DNA of 64,000 nucleotides from Flaccisagitta enflata (lineage: Eukaryota; Chaetognatha; Sagittoidea; Aphragmophora), in assembly GCA_965153355.1 (NCBI GenBank), contig OZ231128.1, positions 5,642,001 to 5,706,000 on the forward strand, read 5' to 3'. Shown piece after piece: positions 50,600 through 64,000 of the stretch; positions within the stretch are counted from its first letter, which is position 1; each line of letters opens with the position of its first letter. Below the pieces are notes generated by a model that worked only from the letters and a program-made list of their open reading frames with translations, did not search any database and was not told where the DNA came from. The translations under genes and the position numbers were made by a program.

Positions 50600-51160
50600 A
50601 GCCCGTACAGTTGAGCTTGAAGCTTGAGACCTGGTGGGCGGGCTCGAAGCCTGTGGAGCAGCTTTGAGGCCTGCAGGGCTGATTTAGGGTCTTGAGGGCT
50701 ATATATATATAGAAGGGTTAATAAGAGGGTTAATTAGAAGGCTTGGAAATCCAAAATTAGGCCTGAGAGTGCTGATTTGAGGCCCCAATAGCCAATTGGG
50801 GGAGGGGCGGAGGGACTGACGTCTAGAAACTCACCCCTGTGTTCTACAAAGGGGACAAAGATGGCAGACAACAAGTCATCCAAGGTTCGCACATGGTCAG
50901 CGGTACCTGTTGCCCTGCTTGGAGTACAGAGCTGATAAGGCGAGTTGAGAGTGGGGCAGCGGCCAATATCCTGTAGAACACCTGAGAGGGCTGATTTCAG
51001 ACCTAAGAGAGCTGATACCAAGCTTGGGAGGGGTAATTCTAGGTCTTAGGGGGCTTATTTTGGGCCGGAGAGAGTTAAATTGAGGCCTGAGAGGACTGAT
51101 TTAAAGCTTCTAAGAATAGATTCTAGGCCTCAATTTGCTGGATTTGAGGGTTTGGGCCTG
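50600..51160. mobile_element. Rearranged MITE C-related region
   Basis: Contains 'gaggcctg.agggctgattt' minisatellite units on both sides (50,660-50,790 and 50,985-51,140), the outer-flank text 'cgcacatggtcagcggtacc' (50,889) and 'ggggcagcggcc..atcctgtagaaca' (50,952). The order is disrupted, so this is a broken or nested copy. Confidence 0.6.
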
Positions 51161-51387
51161 GGGGGGGGGGGCGCTGCAAAAAAAAGTGTATTACGCAATA
51201 ACACGGCCTAATGGTAATAGATAAAGAATGAATTCAATCATAAGCAGATCACGTCGAATTTGAGAACGACCATTACGAGAAAAGATGGAGGAAAAGGAGC
51301 TGGCAAGTTGTCTTTTTTTTCATAATCAAATACACTTCTAGTTCTACGCGTAATACAACGTGATGATTACTAAAACCTTAAAAATAG

Positions 51388-51705
51388 GTTAGCACCCCTA
51401 CCTACAGCTTGTGACAAAACATCCATAGGATCATATGGGGTATCATTCTATAGCTTGTCACAATACTATTTTTGCCACCGCGGCGATTTTTTAATTTTGC
51501 TCCCGTTCTTGAGAAATTCTACCCCAAACATTGGCAGTGGACACCCCTTTGGAGGTAAAAACATTCGCCCTTTAGAGTGAATATTTCTGGAATGGGGGCA
51601 AAATTCAAAATTCGCCTCGGTGACGTAAATTGTATTGAGATAACCTATTGAATGAGACCATACACGACCATGTGGCTAAGGCGACATGAGCTGCGAGGGG
51701 GGGGG
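51388..51705. mobile_element. Diverged inverted-repeat element
   Basis: Imperfect arms: 'cctacctacagcttgtgaca' / 'gcgacatgagctgcgag' and 'ccaccgcggcgattttttaa' / 'aattcgcctcggtgac'. Related in the inner part to 38,282-38,640. Confidence 0.55.
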
Positions 51706-52150
51706 TGCTTTACATTCTCCGTAATCTTCACGTTGTATTCAATGTGCGTGTGTACTTGCCAGATCTATCGCTGACGAAGTGGTGAACAACTTACAAAAAT
51801 TGATGATTTCACGAGTGAGGATCTGATATAAACATCAAATAGTTGGACTTTGCATTTATGAGAAATTGCATGGATAATGTGGCAAGAAAAATTTTTTGAC
51901 GCCCTAAACAAATCTTTCCCAACCATGGCCAAAGAAAAAAAAACGGACATGGCGGTTGTAGGAAGGTTTGTCCAGTTGTCAGAAAGCTGCTTGGCTGTAG
52001 TACGAGTCAATGCAATTCATGCGAACAACCGCGAAGACGGGTAACAAAACAGCAAGGCAGTAATATATAGAAAAGTATCCAAGCAAAGGGAAAACGGTGT
52101 ATGCTAGGCGGACACATTCGAGAATAGAAAAAAAACCACAACAACAGAAT
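51706..52150. other. No feature recognised
   Basis: Unassigned. Confidence 0.5.
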
Positions 52151-52154
52151 TAGC

Positions 52155-52276
52155 TAACAACAACAACAACAATGACGATGATGACAATGACTACAACAAC
52201 AGCAACAACAACAACAACAATCACAACAACAATAATGACGACAACAGCGACAACAACAATAGCAGCTGCCACAGCC

Positions 52277-52319
<43 letters not shown>

Positions 52320-52455
52320 GCAACAGCAACAATAGCAACAAAAACAGTACCACCAACAGCAGAAGCAGTGATAATGACACAAACCAAAATTTTTTCCACG
52401 AAGAAGAACAACAACAATGACAACAACAAAAACAACAACAACAACAACAACACTG
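52155..52455. repeat. (CAA)n trinucleotide array
   Basis: CAA/CAG/ATG words over 300 bp, with a perfect core at 52,275-52,318. Confidence 0.95.
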
Positions 52456-52702
52456 TTGTTGTTACAACAGTCGCCTATGGAACAACATGCAACATGCGAA
52501 AGATCAAGTACAAAAGATTAATGTTATTCCTTAATTGTTAATGTTTCAAGCTTGAAGGCTGTTACTGTTGTATTCAGTGAATGGATTTTATGTTTTTATG
52601 TTTTTAGTTGAAAAAAGATTGAATTTCACGATCATAAGACCATCTTCAATCAGTTGCTGTCAGTTCATTAAAAAAATTGGTGTTGGAAGGAAGAAAAGTG
52701 AA

Positions 52703-52880
52703 ACAAGGCCGGATACACGGCCAATACCAGTCGCGGACGGGTGGGCAGGGGCGGAAATGTGTGGTTTCCCACTTTTTGACTCGAGCGTGACGGACCGACC
52801 GACCGACCAATCGACCAACCAACCGACGGACGGACGGACAAAGCCTCTTATAGAGTTGCTAGTCCGCGACTAAAAAGTGA
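52703..52880 (+). mobile_element. Family 1 hairpin element, arm type AGTCGCGGAC
   Basis: Same structure as 23,903 and nearly identical to it. Arms AGTCGCGGAC (52,728) and GTCCGCGACT pair perfectly. The tract goes from CCGA/CCAA to CGGA. Ends 'ctcttatagagttgctagtccgcgactaaaaag'-like with the terminal A run. Confidence 0.9.
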
Positions 52881-52951
52881 TTTTTTGCTTCAAAACTGCA
52901 ATTTTTAATCCAATGACGGTCTGAGAAGATAATGTTGGAATTGATTTTGCA

Positions 52952-53041
52952 AGTAGGCTGGGCTCTAATTATGCATGTAGAAAATGAAAATCACTTGGAG
53001 AAAGAGATATTTTGAAATGGCAAAAATGAGCCCAGCCTACT
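52952..53041. repeat. 90-bp hairpin with perfect 14-bp arms
   Basis: AGTAGGCTGGGCTC and GAGCCCAGCCTACT bracket 62 bp. It could be a minimal MITE or the centre of a larger decayed one. Confidence 0.7.
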
Positions 53042-53276
53042 GAACATGTTGCTAATTGCACCTGCAATACACATGTTTGATGAGAGCCACTGGTTGCAAT
53101 GTCTGATCGACAACAAAGACGTTGACGCGGTATCTTGAATGATTGCAGGAAGTTGTTAGTTGGTCGGTTAGTTGATTAACGGGGGGGGGGGGGTTGTTGT
53201 TGAAATGGCAGCACATGAATTTTAAGGTTGAGCTAAAAAGAGATATCAGATATTACATGCTTAATTCCAAATGTAC

Positions 53277-53686
53277 TACTCGACTCAATAAAAAAGCCGC
53301 ACTTTTAAATGGCAAATTGTCATACTGAATTAAAAAAAAAAACTAATTAAAATCTTAAACCGTTAGAAAGCTCTTGAAAAGATCTTTCATTTGGCTCCAA
53401 TCTGGTAGTTCTAGCTTTATTCGTTTTGAAATGGCATAAGAAAGAGTAGAAACATTGCCATTATTAGTTTGCAATCCCATTGAAAAATGAGCATTTTTAC
53501 AAATTAGAAGATAAGTTTGACAAGCTCTAGCTCCTAAACCGTTTGAGATACAGATCTGGGATTGGTCTAGAATGAAAGCAAATTTGAAAATCATTATAAT
53601 CACTTCAACAGAAAAATGTTCAAATGATATCTTTTGTTTATTAATCAACTTAAAATAGGGTGCGGTTTTTTTTTTTGAGTCGAGTA
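53277..53686. mobile_element. Family 2 element, arm type TACTCGACTC
   Basis: TIR TACTCGACTCAATAAAAAAG then ccgcac; right 'gtgcggttttttttttttga' then gtcgagta. The interior is close to 40,900-41,289 ('acaaattagaagataa..ttgacaagct'). Confidence 0.9.
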
Positions 53687-53980
53687 GTAGTGGGGGTAAA
53701 TGGGATAATCATTACGGTTTGAAATAGGCTGATCAGTGGACACGATAGGAATGCGAAAATAAAAGTCCTGAGCTTGGTCTGGGGTGTGATATTGAATGTA
53801 ACTGTAAGGAATAAGCAATATGAGTATAATCGGGCAGAGGCAAATGAAAACGATCAAAAATGGCTGATATGGAACATCAGCGATACCTAAGTATGTTTGT
53901 AGAGAACTCGTGTTGTGTTGATATGGCAAAGGAACCATAAATTCTAGGCAGGGAATTAAACGAGAAAGTTCAAAGATTAT

Positions 53981-54310
53981 CAGGGTTGTGTATTACTGAG
54001 TCACTTTTGATTCCCCCCCCCCTGCCTTTGATTTTCTTCCCCGCGACGTGTCGCGTCGCATTTTTATATATATGATTTTCTTCCCCATATAGCAATAAAA
54101 CAATGTAGTTAAGGTTTGAATAGTGTTAAATTGTGTTTTACTAATTGTGTTTTACGATTTGGTACTGTCAAAAGTCATATTTTCCCCAAATTTCCTTTTT
54201 CTCTCTTTTTCCCCCTTTCTTTTCCTTCCTTATCTCCACACCCTTTGATTTCCCCCTCCCACCGGGGGGGGGGGGAAACCTAATAATAATGATAATAATA
54301 TACAGGCCTG
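53981..54310. mobile_element. MITE family D, uninterrupted copy
   Basis: 'cagggttgtgtattactgag' to 'aatatacaggcctg'. It shares 'cctttgattttcttccccgc' and 'acaatgtagttaaggtttga' with 24,838-25,755 and shows the empty site of the foldback inserted there. It contains a G/C homopolymer pair (54,254-54,274). Confidence 0.75.
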
Positions 54311-54394
54311 AAGATTATATGACGATCTATAACTAAGTCTAGACGGAAAAATAACTCCAAATCTTAGACACAAAGTTGAAGAAATACAAGTGAC

Positions 54395-54800
54395 GCGGGG
54401 TCACAATATTGTTGCAGATGGGTGGGCAGGGGCATCCAACTCCCATTCGCACTCCACGCTCCCCTTCTCCCAACACCTACCCAACAAGTCGCCCAAGAGC
54501 AATATTTGGTCAGCGATACCCGTTGCCCTGCATTGCATGATTGTGAATTGAAGTGAGAGGAAGCAGGGCAGCAGCCCCGAAAGGGACGCAGTCCTGTAGA
54601 GTGTAGAACACAGGGGGAATTTTGTTTGTTCGTCCATCCGTCTCCCCCAGGCCCTCTCAGACCTGAAATCTGCCCTATCAGGCCTGAAATCCGCCCTCTC
54701 AGGCCTGACATCTACCCCCTTAGGCCTGAAATCCGCCCTCTCAAGCCTTGAATCTGCCTGAGAGGGCCTCTCATAGAGTTGCGCGTCCGCAACCAATAAA
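54395..54800 (+). mobile_element. Composite: family 1 ends enclosing MITE C module
   Basis: Starts like the 23,615/61,090 family 1 subtype ('tcacaatattgttgcagatg', 'gggtgggcaggggcatccaac'), runs into the family C flank ('ggtcagcgatacccgttgcc'), 'gcagggcagcagccccgaaa' and 21-bp-type repeats. It ends with the family 1 terminus 'gcctctcatagagttgcgcgtccgcaac', whose hairpin GTTGCG/CGCAAC is intact. Confidence 0.7.
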
Positions 54801-54967
54801 CAAAATACTTCCTTGGAAAGTGAAAACGGAAGGATGTTCTGTTGTGACTGTCAAGGTTTTTTTTTTGTCGGAGGAAATGTAGTAATATTTACCGCTTTGT
54901 GAAGCTAGAAACGCCTCTCTCGCTAATAATAATAAAGTCTGAGCCTGAGGTAGCTTTTCAATTTCAT

Positions 54968-55050
54968 CTCTTTTTTTTCTTTCTTTCTTTCTGTCTGTCT
55001 TTCTGTCTTGCTGTCTTTCTTTTTTTCTTTTTTTCTTTCTGTCTTTCTTC

Positions 55051-55105
<55 letters not shown>

Positions 55106-55127
55106 ATTCTTACCTTCTTGCTGTCTC

Positions 55128-55187
<60 letters not shown>

Positions 55188-55188
55188 G
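54968..55188. repeat. (CTTT)n, (GA)n and (ACAG)n arrays
   Basis: CTTT/CTGT words to 55,110, GA at 55,130-55,163, then ACAG units. Confidence 0.96.
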
Positions 55189-55467
55189 CCATATGATAGA
55201 GGAAAAACCAGAAACGAAGCGGAATTTACGTCCATCGGAAACAAAGGTACAGTTAACTCCCGTTATAACGGATCTCAAGGGACAAACAAATTTTATGCGT
55301 TATTGGCGGATTTCGTTATTGCCAAAATGACTATCCTCGACTATTTTCTTTGCTTACCACTTGGCTTTTTCTTAGAAAAAGAAAAATTCATTTGCATTGC
55401 AGCAAAATAAAAAAGCATTTTGAAAACGCGAAGCTTTGTAAATATGAAGGCACAGATGAACTAACTA

Positions 55468-55626
55468 AAGGTGTGTCTGCATTAATCAGCTTATTCGGAT
55501 ATTTTATCTGAATACTTATATCCGGATATTTCATGTGGTAAATTTTGTAAATTCACTATGTAGAATATCCGGATATTTATATCCAGATAAATTCTCCAAA
55601 TAATATGGTGAATGCAGACGCACCCT
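55468..55626. mobile_element. Small inverted-repeat element, 159 bp
   Basis: 'aaggtgtgtctgcatt' pairs with 'aatgcagacgcaccct'. The centre is rich in 'atatccggatat' palindromes. Confidence 0.75.
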
Positions 55627-56089
55627 GAGCCTCTAACAGAATCGCTAACTTATAACTGAAAATGCGCATTTTCACACTTGTCAACTTGAGCTTCATGAAT
55701 TGACAAAAAAAAGATGCTCAATCTCAGTGCATTTACAGATAAAAATCTTTGATCTCAATGACTAAAAAGTGTGCCTTAATTTCATTATTGAGATTTTTCA
55801 TGTTCATCAAATGGCGATGTCCTTATGTCCTTATGTTTTGAGTTCCAGTTTGATTGCAATTCAGCGCAATTTTTTTTCACCTGTAATGAATTGATGAATG
55901 GTTTTGAAAGCAATTTTATATCAGCGACATAAATCAGCTTGAAGGTGTCCTTGATGCACCATATTGGAAATTTCAACCAATGGAAACACAAGTCATGATA
56001 GTTTTTTCTATTTTCTTTTTTCTTAGTTATGAATAGCAATTGGCGAAACAAAATCAGTAAATAATTATTGTGCCCATAAACTGGGTAAG

Positions 56090-56091
<2 letters not shown>

Positions 56092-56171
<80 letters not shown>
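56092..56171. repeat. (CT)n microsatellite
   Basis: 80 bp pure CT. Confidence 0.98.
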
Positions 56172-56175
<4 letters not shown>

Positions 56176-56507
56176 ACTTTGACTCAACTCTCGCCCCTGC
56201 CCATTGATGAATTCGCGCTTCTTTTGTTCCTTGGCAGCCACCATCTGTTATTGGCAGAAGATTTTAGGTCTATGGACTGGCTACTCAGTGCGGTATTCTT
56301 GGAGTTTCCGTTACAGCTGGATCCGGTTGTAGTGGAGTTTTTTAACAAGGAAAGTAGAGAAAAATGGTAGGGACTTTCTCTTGGCACTCATTATAGGCGG
56401 ATTTCCGTTATTCTTGGATCCGGTATAGCGGGGTTTAACTGTATTGGGAATTGTTAATCAGATGCAGTACAAACAAAACAGGAGTTAAAAAAGAAATAGC
56501 GACAAAT

Positions 56508-56508
<1 letters not shown>

Positions 56509-56592
<84 letters not shown>

Positions 56593-56606
56593 GAGACAAA
56601 ACAGAC

Positions 56607-56655
<49 letters not shown>
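56509..56655. repeat. (GA)n and (ACAG)n array
   Basis: About 75 bp GA, a spacer, then about 12 ACAG units. Confidence 0.97.
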
Positions 56656-56796
56656 AAGACAGAACAAAACACAGATAGACAGAATGGAACAGAGACACTT
56701 CAAGGCCGGAGATAGACAGTATGTGGAACGTGACAGCGATACAATTTACTCTTGCACCCACGATGACAAACAGAGAGGGTGGTGGTGGTGGTGGTC

Positions 56797-57000
56797 ACGC
56801 CACGGGGGAGGCTTTCATAGGTCAAGAAAAATTTTCGTTTATAATGGAGAGTGGTTTGGGCCTAAGAAAGGTATACTTTATCACTTCATACCTAAATAAA
56901 AATTTTTTGCTTCAAAATTCTTTTAAAAATGACGTAAAATGCTGTAAAAAACCGTAAGATTGGCACTTTGACAGTTTTTTTATCCAAAACCGCCGCTATA
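56797..57000 (+). mobile_element. Left half of the 7.1-kb-type foldback element
   Basis: CACGCCACGGGGGAGGCTTT onward matches 7,135-7,330, including 'gagagtggtttgggcct' and 'gacagtttt'. It stops at 57,000 where repeat E begins. The other half is absent. Confidence 0.85.
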
Positions 57001-57258
57001 GCTCCTAACGATGGTTACCATCATCAAAATTGCCTGAAATTTTGTGAACATTATGTTGTCAACAACCTTGGCGTTGATTAAATGGGTGAGGTTGTGGTTT
57101 GACTTTTGGGTCGCTCTATAGGACGTATCTATTGAGTAACCCCGCCTCACAGTACTTTTCACATGATCGACACCCACTTACCCAGAATCACCACCTTTCA
57201 TAACATCCAGCACCACTAACCTCACCTCATCACCATTACTCTGAGCAAGAGTTTTCAC
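57000..57258. repeat. Dispersed repeat E, left part of split copy
   Basis: Matches 46,341-46,600 at roughly 90% or better and stops at the left target duplication of the transposon. The continuation is at 63,155. Confidence 0.92.
57251..57258. repeat. Left 8-bp target site duplication GTTTTCAC
   Basis: Identical to 63,155-63,162. The unfilled repeat E copy has one such octamer (with A for the first G). Confidence 0.9.
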
Positions 57259-57268
57259 TAGAGTGGTC
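57259..57268 (+). repeat. Left TIR, TAGAGTGGTC
   Basis: Exact inverse of 63,145-63,154. One more base (C at 57,258, G at 63,155) also pairs but is counted here in the target duplication. Confidence 0.9.
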
Positions 57269-57467
57269 TTGCATGACTCGAATACCTTACTCTTTACGGC
57301 ATTTAAGGGGGTATCACATCACTATTACTGAGTATTATTCCCAAGTTTGACGACTCATCTATCCGAATTGAACGATGCGGAGTAGGATAAGGGAGAGTGG
57401 GAAAAGTGGTAGATACCTATTTTCTTCTATTATCAAGGGGTTAATTCAACAGCTCATATCTTCTCAA

Positions 57468-57560
57468 CGGATTGAGCTACACACCTCAGCTTGGGCTCAT
57501 TTTAAAGAGCAGACACAGCTCTTTAAAATGAGCTCAAGTCGAGATGTGTAGCTCAACTCG
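57468..57560. repeat. Subterminal hairpin of the transposon
   Basis: About 43-bp arms around a 7-base loop (AGACACA), with 'gctcattttaaagagc' / 'gctctttaaaatgagc' perfect at the centre. A third related copy of the arm follows at 57,631-57,680. Such subterminal repeats could be transposase binding sites, which is inference. Confidence 0.75.
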
Positions 57561-57684
57561 TTTAGGAGCAGTAGTCTTTCAAAGTTGATTATTTTCAGAA
57601 AAATGGCTGAAACTCTTGGCGAGGTTTTATCTCCTAAACGAATTGAGCCACAGAGCTCAACTTGAGCTCATTTTTATAAGTAAC

Positions 57685-57800
57685 GCGAAGTTACAATATC
57701 GTTGCGGATGGATGGGCAGGGACATCCACCTCTCAGTCACACCCCAACCCCAACCCCTACACATATATCTAGGGCCATCATTATTCCACTTTTTATCTAT
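57685..57800 (+). mobile_element. Family 1 variant, 5' half
   Basis: 'gcgaagttacaatatcgttgc', 'ggatgggcagggacatccac', 'caccccaaccccaacccc' and 'tattccacttttt' match the 23,615 and 61,090 copies. The tetranucleotide tract and hairpin end are missing. Confidence 0.65.
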
Positions 57801-57997
57801 ACTTAAGGCAAAATGAGGTAGCAGGAGCCTTGCAGGGCCCTACACAGTCAAAGCTACTCTTTTTAAAAATAAAATTTGAGAATGATATAGATTTAAGCTT
57901 TTCTTTCCATTCGTTCCCCTCTTCAATGGCTTTGAATTACGGTTTGTGTCTTAATTTTTTTTTCCTATTTTTCTGTTACTCATTTTTTACGTGCATC

Positions 57998-62059
<4,062 letters not shown>

Positions 62060-62067
62060 ATTTGAAA

Positions 62068-62073
62068 AATAAA
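62068..62073 (+). promoter_or_regulatory. Candidate polyadenylation signal AATAAA
   Basis: Nine bases after the stop codon. It is the first canonical hexamer downstream of the gene; use is not proven. Confidence 0.5.
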
Positions 62074-62099
62074 AGGCAAAGAACTTGAGAGATTGATAA

Positions 62100-62440
<341 letters not shown>

Positions 62441-62603
62441 TGGAGGAAGTTTAACTTGCCCAATGACCAAAGCAAAAACTAAAGTGCCGAAAGTAAAACA
62501 CAGCAAAAAGAACAATCACACCAACAGAAACAGTTCATTACGTATTCGCTTCGTAGAATTGATTTATGTTCATGCTTGAAATTTTGTATTTGTTAATTTT
62601 CAT

Positions 62604-62607
<4 letters not shown>

Positions 62608-62685
<78 letters not shown>

Positions 62686-62695
62686 CCCCCCCCCC

Positions 62696-62756
<61 letters not shown>
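62608..62756. repeat. (GA)n-C-tract-(CA)n compound
   Basis: About 75 bp GA, a short 'gctcccccccccccc' stretch, about 58 bp CA. Confidence 0.98.
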
Positions 62757-62759
<3 letters not shown>

Positions 62760-63144
62760 TTATCCAATCGAAAGAAAAACTTGAATGAAATAAAGATGCC
62801 ACTCCTTCAAATACCACTTTTTTATGGGGGGGGGGTCCGGATTGAAGTAACGCGTACCCGGCCTACATTACTAATCCTGTCACTGTGATCAGAACGCATT
62901 TCATAATGATTTCCTCTTGCCGGGCGTTTACACAAGCAAACAGATGGGTAGGCATAACCTACAAGCTTGCAAAAAAGAAAATAAACAAAACAAAAATAAA
63001 ACAACCTTCACTTGTATCTACATATCTTACTCCGCAGGGTTTTCAGATGCTTAAAAAGGGAAAACCTTTGAGAGGAATGCTACTTGGATGAAGTGGATGG
63101 TCCATGTTCATGCCGTAAACACCACTATGAAAAGGTCAAATAGT

Positions 63145-63154
63145 GACCACTCTA
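63145..63154 (-). repeat. Right TIR, GACCACTCTA
   Basis: Inverse of the left TIR at 57,259-57,268. Confidence 0.9.
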
Positions 63155-63162
63155 GTTTTCAC
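63155..63162. repeat. Right 8-bp target site duplication GTTTTCAC
   Basis: Identical to 57,251-57,258. Confidence 0.9.
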
Positions 63163-63541
63163 CCATCAATCATAAAATTTATGATAAAGAAGAGTAAAAT
63201 CATTATCCCTGACCACCCCCCAATCACCATAACATTTACACTGACACAAATCAAGGATATTTCATATTCACCTATCTCAACATTCACCATCACACTAGGA
63301 CTAGCATCGCGACGGCGTACTTGTTGTGGGTCGATCAAGCGAATGTTCAAAAAACACTAGTCTCTAACATACTGACATGACATCGAGTAAGGTTCACTTT
63401 ACTGGTCAGTGAGCTAAAACGTGTGATGCTTGATTCGAGATGATGTCGGACGGATTCTGATTTGTTTTCGATTGTCATTGTGGTGCTGGCTCATTTTCCT
63501 TCCAGATGCTGTCTTGTACGAGTCCCAGATGGAAAGGAGCT

Positions 63542-63545
<4 letters not shown>
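63155..63545. repeat. Dispersed repeat E, right part of split copy
   Basis: Matches 46,598-46,975, including 'gtgatgcttgattcgaga' and the end 'gatggaaaggagctaacaga', with two short indels (63,171-63,187 and 63,260-63,270). Confidence 0.92.

Positions 63546-64000
<455 letters not shown>

Larger units (their letters stand above)
55248..56443. mobile_element. Pogo/Tigger-like TIR element, 1.2 kb, nested
   Basis: TACAGTTAACTCCCGTTATA at the left and TACAGTTAAACCCCGCTATA read inward from the right end (56,443) are TIRs like those of the 106-bp MITE at 38,049. The interior holds a hAT-style inverted repeat (55,468-55,626), unassigned DNA and a (CT)n array. No transposase remains. 56,230-56,440 repeats TIR-like words ('ttccgttattcttggatccg', 'gtttccgttacagctggatc'). 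Confidence 0.65.

Noticed and set aside
57252-57257. Alternative reading: 6-bp duplication TTTTCA with 11-bp TIR CTAGAGTGGTC
   Set aside because: Possible from the bases alone, but the 8-bp duplication with a TIR starting TAGAG fits hAT and the protein's D-D-E/CxxH layout better. Other copies would decide.
57925-57997. Upstream in-frame ATGs for the transposase
   Set aside because: They add a hydrophobic Phe/Leu/Cys-rich leader from a T-rich stretch, unlikely in a nuclear transposase; the ATG at 57,998 starts the basic, family-like N-terminus.

Overview
This looks like a piece of a repeat-dominated nuclear genome from an invertebrate animal. The one protein-coding gene I can support has seven exons with GT-AG introns and belongs to a transposase-like family I recall from cnidarian and arthropod gene sets. 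The rest is AT-rich DNA full of microsatellites, minisatellites and short inverted-repeat elements. I saw no prokaryotic gene organisation, rRNA, tRNA or CRISPR array. The species cannot be named from the sequence alone.

From 1 to about 57.2 kb I find no credible host gene. Long open frames here are translations of (CT)n, (CA)n, (GA)n, (TTG)n or minisatellite arrays. The unique-looking DNA between them is largely short non-autonomous elements: a hairpin-ended family ('family 1', about 15 full or partial copies), a long-TIR family with an A-tract inside the TIR ('family 2', 5 copies), MITE families B (4 copies), C (about 6 copies) and D (2 copies), and about a dozen single foldback elements of 250-770 bp, many flanked by TA. 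Large tandem arrays lie at 13.7-14.9 kb (26-bp unit), 16.4-18.2 kb (13-bp unit), 28.7-29.3 kb (9-bp unit containing TGACTCA) and 48.3-49.9 kb (42-bp then 36-bp unit).

The most important object is at 57,259-63,154: a 5,896-bp transposon with perfect 10-bp TIRs (TAGAGTGGTC) and a perfect 8-bp target duplication (GTTTTCAC). Its borders are confirmed by a dispersed repeat that is continuous at 46,341-46,980 but split exactly at the target site here. Inside is an uninterrupted seven-exon gene (57,998-62,059, 789 codons) with a D347/D423/E745 arrangement, a CxxH motif after the second D and an S-x(3)-E-R motif at the C-terminus. TSD length, TIR pattern and residue spacing all point to the hAT superfamily, yet the protein is highly divergent and lacks an obvious BED finger. 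This is the best candidate for a poorly described, possibly active autonomous element.

Nesting gives a relative order: the 46.3-kb-type repeat is older, the hAT-like element jumped into it, and a family 1 element later landed in intron 6. A second theme is that the terminal arms of families 1 and 2 differ strongly between copies but match at the two ends of the same copy, so the arms change together while the interior is kept.
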